Shown: in pieces, positions 4,463 through 7,319 of the stretch
Layout of the letters: every line of letters begins with the position of its first letter
How positions within the stretch are numbered: the stretch's first letter is position 1
Source of the DNA: Fimenecus sp045631075
Lineage (GTDB): Bacteria > Bacillota > Clostridia > Oscillospirales > Acutalibacteraceae
Length of the DNA: 7,319 bases
Direction of reading: 5' to 3'
Assembly (NCBI GenBank): GCA_045631075.1
Contig: JAZQUC010000137.1
Span: 1-7,319 of the forward strand
Notes under the pieces: generated by a model
The model's input: the letters and a program-made list of their open reading frames with translations, nothing else
The model's database searches: none
Told to the model about the DNA's origin: nothing
Translations under genes and position numbers: made by a program

Positions 4463-7319
4463 TTATTTGATTACTTTTATTGTGTTAATTTCAAATGGTT
4501 TAAACTCAACTGCAACAGTATTATCAATAACATTAAGTTTCTGGATATTGTTTTCGAGCATATCACAAAGATACACTTCCTTTACTGGGAAACCAAATGA
4601 AACCTTTGCTGTTGTGCGTTTATTAAAGTATTCACAACCACGAAGAATAATACTATCTTCTGTTTCTGCTTTCTTCGCTGTTTCAAAGATTACATTATCA
4701 CAATCGATTGTAAAGAGTGAGAATTCGTTTGCAAGATTACCTTTATTCTCCCCTGCTTTTTTGCAAACCATTGGGATATTAAGGTCATAAGCCTTTTTGA
4801 TTGTACCTGCTTCACGGTAATCACCTGCGTGTGGATAAAGTGAATATGTAAAGTAATGCTCACACTTATCAGCTTCAGGGTCAGGGAATGTACCACACTT
4901 AAGTAATGTAAGGCTCATTACACCATCGTGGATTGCATGACCATACTTACAGTCATTCATAAGGCTGACACCGTAGCCATATTCTGACAAGTCACAGTAC
5001 TTATGGGCACAAACTTCAAAGCGAGCAGCATCCCAGCTTGTATTTTTATGAGTTGGTCTTTCAACTGAACCGAACTGAATGTCATAAGTTGCCTTGTTTG
5101 TATTAACATCCACAGGGAATGCAGTTTTAAGAATAAGATGTGATTCTTTCCAATCCATATAAGTCTCAAAATCAATCTTATCAATATTGTTGTAAAGATA
5201 AATATTCTGAACGATTGTGCTGTTCTTGAATGTCTTTGTGATTTTAAGACCTGAACGCTCACCTTCGTTAAGAATTTCTACACTTTCTACATTATCTGCT
5301 TCCCAATGCTTTTCTGTATAATAACTGCTCATTTCCCAGTTATCATATTCTCTTGGGTAGTCTTCATATGCAGTAAGCACGTTACCACGTTCACCGTTTT
5401 TAAGAACTTCACGATTATTTCTCTTATCAAAAATACTTGTGAATGTTCCCTTTTCATCAAGAGTAAGACGGAAAAAATCATTTTCCATTGAATTTTCAAT
5501 AACAGAAACTTTGCTTTCTTCTTCGCAAGGATTGATTACCTTATATCCCTTTGCAGGAACATTTTCAGCATAATACCACTTGCCGTCAACTTCAACTGCA
5601 CCGCTGTTTGTAAATGAATGTGGGTTAAATACAACATATCCGTCAGTTGCTTCAACATTATTTGCAATTTCAGTTGTTGTGTCATTGATAATTTCGTTAC
5701 CTATTGCGCCGATTTCTTCGTACTGTGCAACAGAATCAACATAAACCTCGTTGATTGATGAACCAGGAATAATATCGTGGAACTGATTGAGAAGAATTGT
5801 TTCCCAAGCGTTCATCATATCTTCTTTTCGGTATTTGTATCCGTTAAGATGCTCGTTAATAAGTGAAAGTGTTTCCGCACGCTGGAACATAAATTCACTG
5901 TTACGGTTATATTTCTTATTCTTTGCTTGTGAAGTATATGTACCACGGTGGAATTCAAGATAAAGCTCACCATTCCAATGTGGAATTCTTGGATTATTCT
6001 CTGTCTTTGACTTGATATCATCAAAGAATTCACCTGAGAAAGCCATAATTGGTGTGCTTGTGCCTGGAATACCGTGTTCTAATCGACGGAAATACTCTAA
6101 ATCTTTAGCGTATGGTCCACCACCACCGTCACCGAAACCGAATGTCATAAGAACATTGTCATAAAGGTCTTTCTGCTGGTAACGGTCATAAGCACCACGA
6201 AGCTGACTTGCGTTAAGCTTTCCGTTATATGTAACATTTGTTGCAGGTTCTACACCCTTAACCTTATCCTGTGCTGTCATAAAGTGAGTGAATACAGGTG
6301 TGTTGTCAATACCGTGCCATATGAATGTATCATAAGGCATTTTGTTCATTTCGTTCCAACCGATTTTTGATGTTACGAACTTATCAACACCACATTTTTG
6401 TAAAATCTGTGGCAATGCTGCTGAATAACCAAAAACATCAGGCAACCAAAGAATTTTACTGTCAACACCAAATTCGTCCTTCATAAAGCGTTTACCATAA
6501 ATGAACTGACGAACAAGGCTTTCACCTGAACAAAGGTTACAGTCAGCTTCAACCCACATACCGCCTTCTACTTCCCAACGGCCAAGGCGTACCATTTCTT
6601 TAACTTCTTCATAAAGCTCAGGTGCATCCATTTTGAGATACTTATAAAGTTGTGGCTGGCTTGACATAAACTTATATTCAGGATACTTTTTCATAAGAGC
6701 AAGTACTGTAGAGAATGAACGAAGAATCTTTTCACGAGTCTGTGCAAGTGTCCATTCCCAAGCCACGTCAATATGAGTATGACCGATACAGAATGCGAAA
6801 ACATCACCTTTTTTGCAATATTTTCCGTAAAATTCTGTTTTAAGATAGTCAATAGCCTTATCAAGTGAAGCATAATATTCATCTGAATAAGGGCTTCTCA
6901 TATCAATGAAATTAAGAGCATTATTAAGATGCTTTTTGATTTCAAAATAGTTTCTTGAATTTTCATCCTCATAAGCTAAAATTTCAAAAGGAACTTTTAT
7001 ATCGTAATAAAGCTGCTTTGTTTTGCTATCCACAAGCTGAAGATTTGTAACAAAGTCAACATATTCATCGTGAACACTACCTGAATATGCATAGAGATAC
7101 ACTTTATGTGTGCCTTCTGTTAAAAATACTTCACGATGGTTTTTATCAATACCCTGCTGAAGCTTACCGTCAACATAAGCAATAAACTGAGGGTTAATAT
7201 CGCACCAACCAAGACGAGCATCAGAAGCTACTGCTAACTGAATTTCACCATCCCAATGTGATGGCACTTCAATTTCGTTATAAAACCTAGCGTGCTTATC
7301 CTTTTTACCACCCCAACGG
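4463..7319 (-). CDS. Alpha-mannosidase, glycoside hydrolase family 38 (N-terminus outside window)
   Basis: Role (known family): zinc-dependent retaining hydrolysis of terminal alpha-mannosyl residues from oligosaccharides. Seen: the frame stays open to the window edge, giving about 951 residues. A GTG at 7267 could be taken for a start, but upstream codons read WGGKKDKHARFYNEIEV, part of the N-terminal beta domain of Ams1-like bacterial enzymes (about 1,040 residues), so roughly 70-90 residues are missing. Numbering from that GTG: GHTHIDVAWEW (162-172) gives zinc ligands H165 and D167; GGMWVEADCN (235-244) gives nucleophile and zinc ligand D242; LNQFHDIIPGS (493-503) gives zinc ligand H497. 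WLPDVFGYSAALPQI (274-288), GFGDGGGG (377-384) and HRGTYTSQ (440-447) are further family blocks. The C-terminal beta domains follow, including YPHAGDYREAG. All catalytic residues are present. Such enzymes usually lack a signal peptide and work in the cytoplasm; this cannot be checked here. It is the first visible gene of the minus-strand cluster. Confidence 0.95.
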   Translation of the reverse strand, partial: RWGGKKDKHARFYNEIEVPSHWDGEIQLAVASDARLGWCDINPQFIAYVDGKLQQGIDKNHREVFLTEGTHKVYLYAYSGSVHDEYVDFVTNLQLVDSKTKQLYYDIKVPFEILAYEDENSRNYFEIKKHLNNALNFIDMRSPYSDEYYASLDKAIDYLKTEFYGKYCKKGDVFAFCIGHTHIDVAWEWTLAQTREKILRSFSTVLALMKKYPEYKFMSSQPQLYKYLKMDAPELYEEVKEMVRLGRWEVEGGMWVEADCNLCSGESLVRQFIYGKRFMKDEFGVDSKILWLPDVFGYSAALPQILQKCGVDKFVTSKIGWNEMNKMPYDTFIWHGIDNTPVFTHFMTAQDKVKGVEPATNVTYNGKLNASQLRGAYDRYQQKDLYDNVLMTFGFGDGGGGPYAKDLEYFRRLEHGIPGTSTPIMAFSGEFFDDIKSKTENNPRIPHWNGELYLEFHRGTYTSQAKNKKYNRNSEFMFQRAETLSLINEHLNGYKYRKEDMMNAWETILLNQFHDIIPGSSINEVYVDSVAQYEEIGAIGNEIINDTTTEIANNVEATDGYVVFNPHSFTNSGAVEVDGKWYYAENVPAKGYKVINPCEEESKVSVIENSMENDFFRLTLDEKGTFTSIFDKRNNREVLKNGERGNVLTAYEDYPREYDNWEMSSYYTEKHWEADNVESVEILNEGERSGLKITKTFKNSTIVQNIYLYNNIDKIDFETYMDWKESHLILKTAFPVDVNTNKATYDIQFGSVERPTHKNTSWDAARFEVCAHKYCDLSEYGYGVSLMNDCKYGHAIHDGVMSLTLLKCGTFPDPEADKCEHYFTYSLYPHAGDYREAGTIKKAYDLNIPMVCKKAGENKGNLANEFSLFTIDCDNVIFETAKKAETEDSIILRGCEYFNKRTTAKVSFGFPVKEVYLCDMLENNIQKLNVIDNTVAVEFKPFEINTIKVIK

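Noticed and set aside
4380..4790. 136-codon plus-strand frame across the LRR/mannosidase junction with hydrophobic runs
   Set aside because: The hydrophobic stretches are the antisense reading of the signal peptide and mannosidase C-terminus. The frame covers the junction of two solid genes and has no support of its own.

Overview
The window comes from an AT-rich (by eye roughly two thirds A+T) Gram-positive-type genome, most likely an anaerobic gut or rumen Clostridia member of the Ruminococcaceae/Oscillospiraceae kind. This is inferred from the purine-rich GGAGG-type ribosome binding sites, the clostridial style of the cation-transporter tail, the long (389 residue) ribose-phosphate pyrophosphokinase, the BspA-like leucine-rich-repeat surface protein and the GH38 alpha-mannosidase. 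Species cannot be read from the sequence.

Left part, plus strand: the 3' end of a cation diffusion facilitator (CDF) metal efflux transporter (1-495, 5' end outside the window), then a 102-base gap with a good sigma-A-like promoter and a ribosome binding site, then a complete PRPP synthetase gene (598-1767) closed by a strong intrinsic terminator (1780-1806).

Middle: a 125-base convergent gap (1768-1892) that is essentially two terminators back to back. The second (1846-1880) has A and T tracts on both sides and should stop transcription arriving from the right as well.

Right part, minus strand: three genes read toward the convergent gap with only 23-24 bases between them. In transcription order they are a GH38 alpha-mannosidase (4463 to beyond 7319, N-terminus outside the window), a secreted BspA-type leucine-rich-repeat protein with a signal peptide (2777-4438) and an MscS small-conductance mechanosensitive channel (1893-2753). 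Spacing, shared strand, separate ribosome binding sites and the single terminator at the end point to one transcript. Its promoter is not in the window.

The individual genes are recognisable families and the region reads mostly as ordinary chromosome. The points worth a second look are the unusual gene combination in the minus-strand transcript, the short aromatic/amphipathic tail on the LRR protein, and the divergent PRPP synthetase. I see no mobile element, tRNA, rRNA, CRISPR array or riboswitch.
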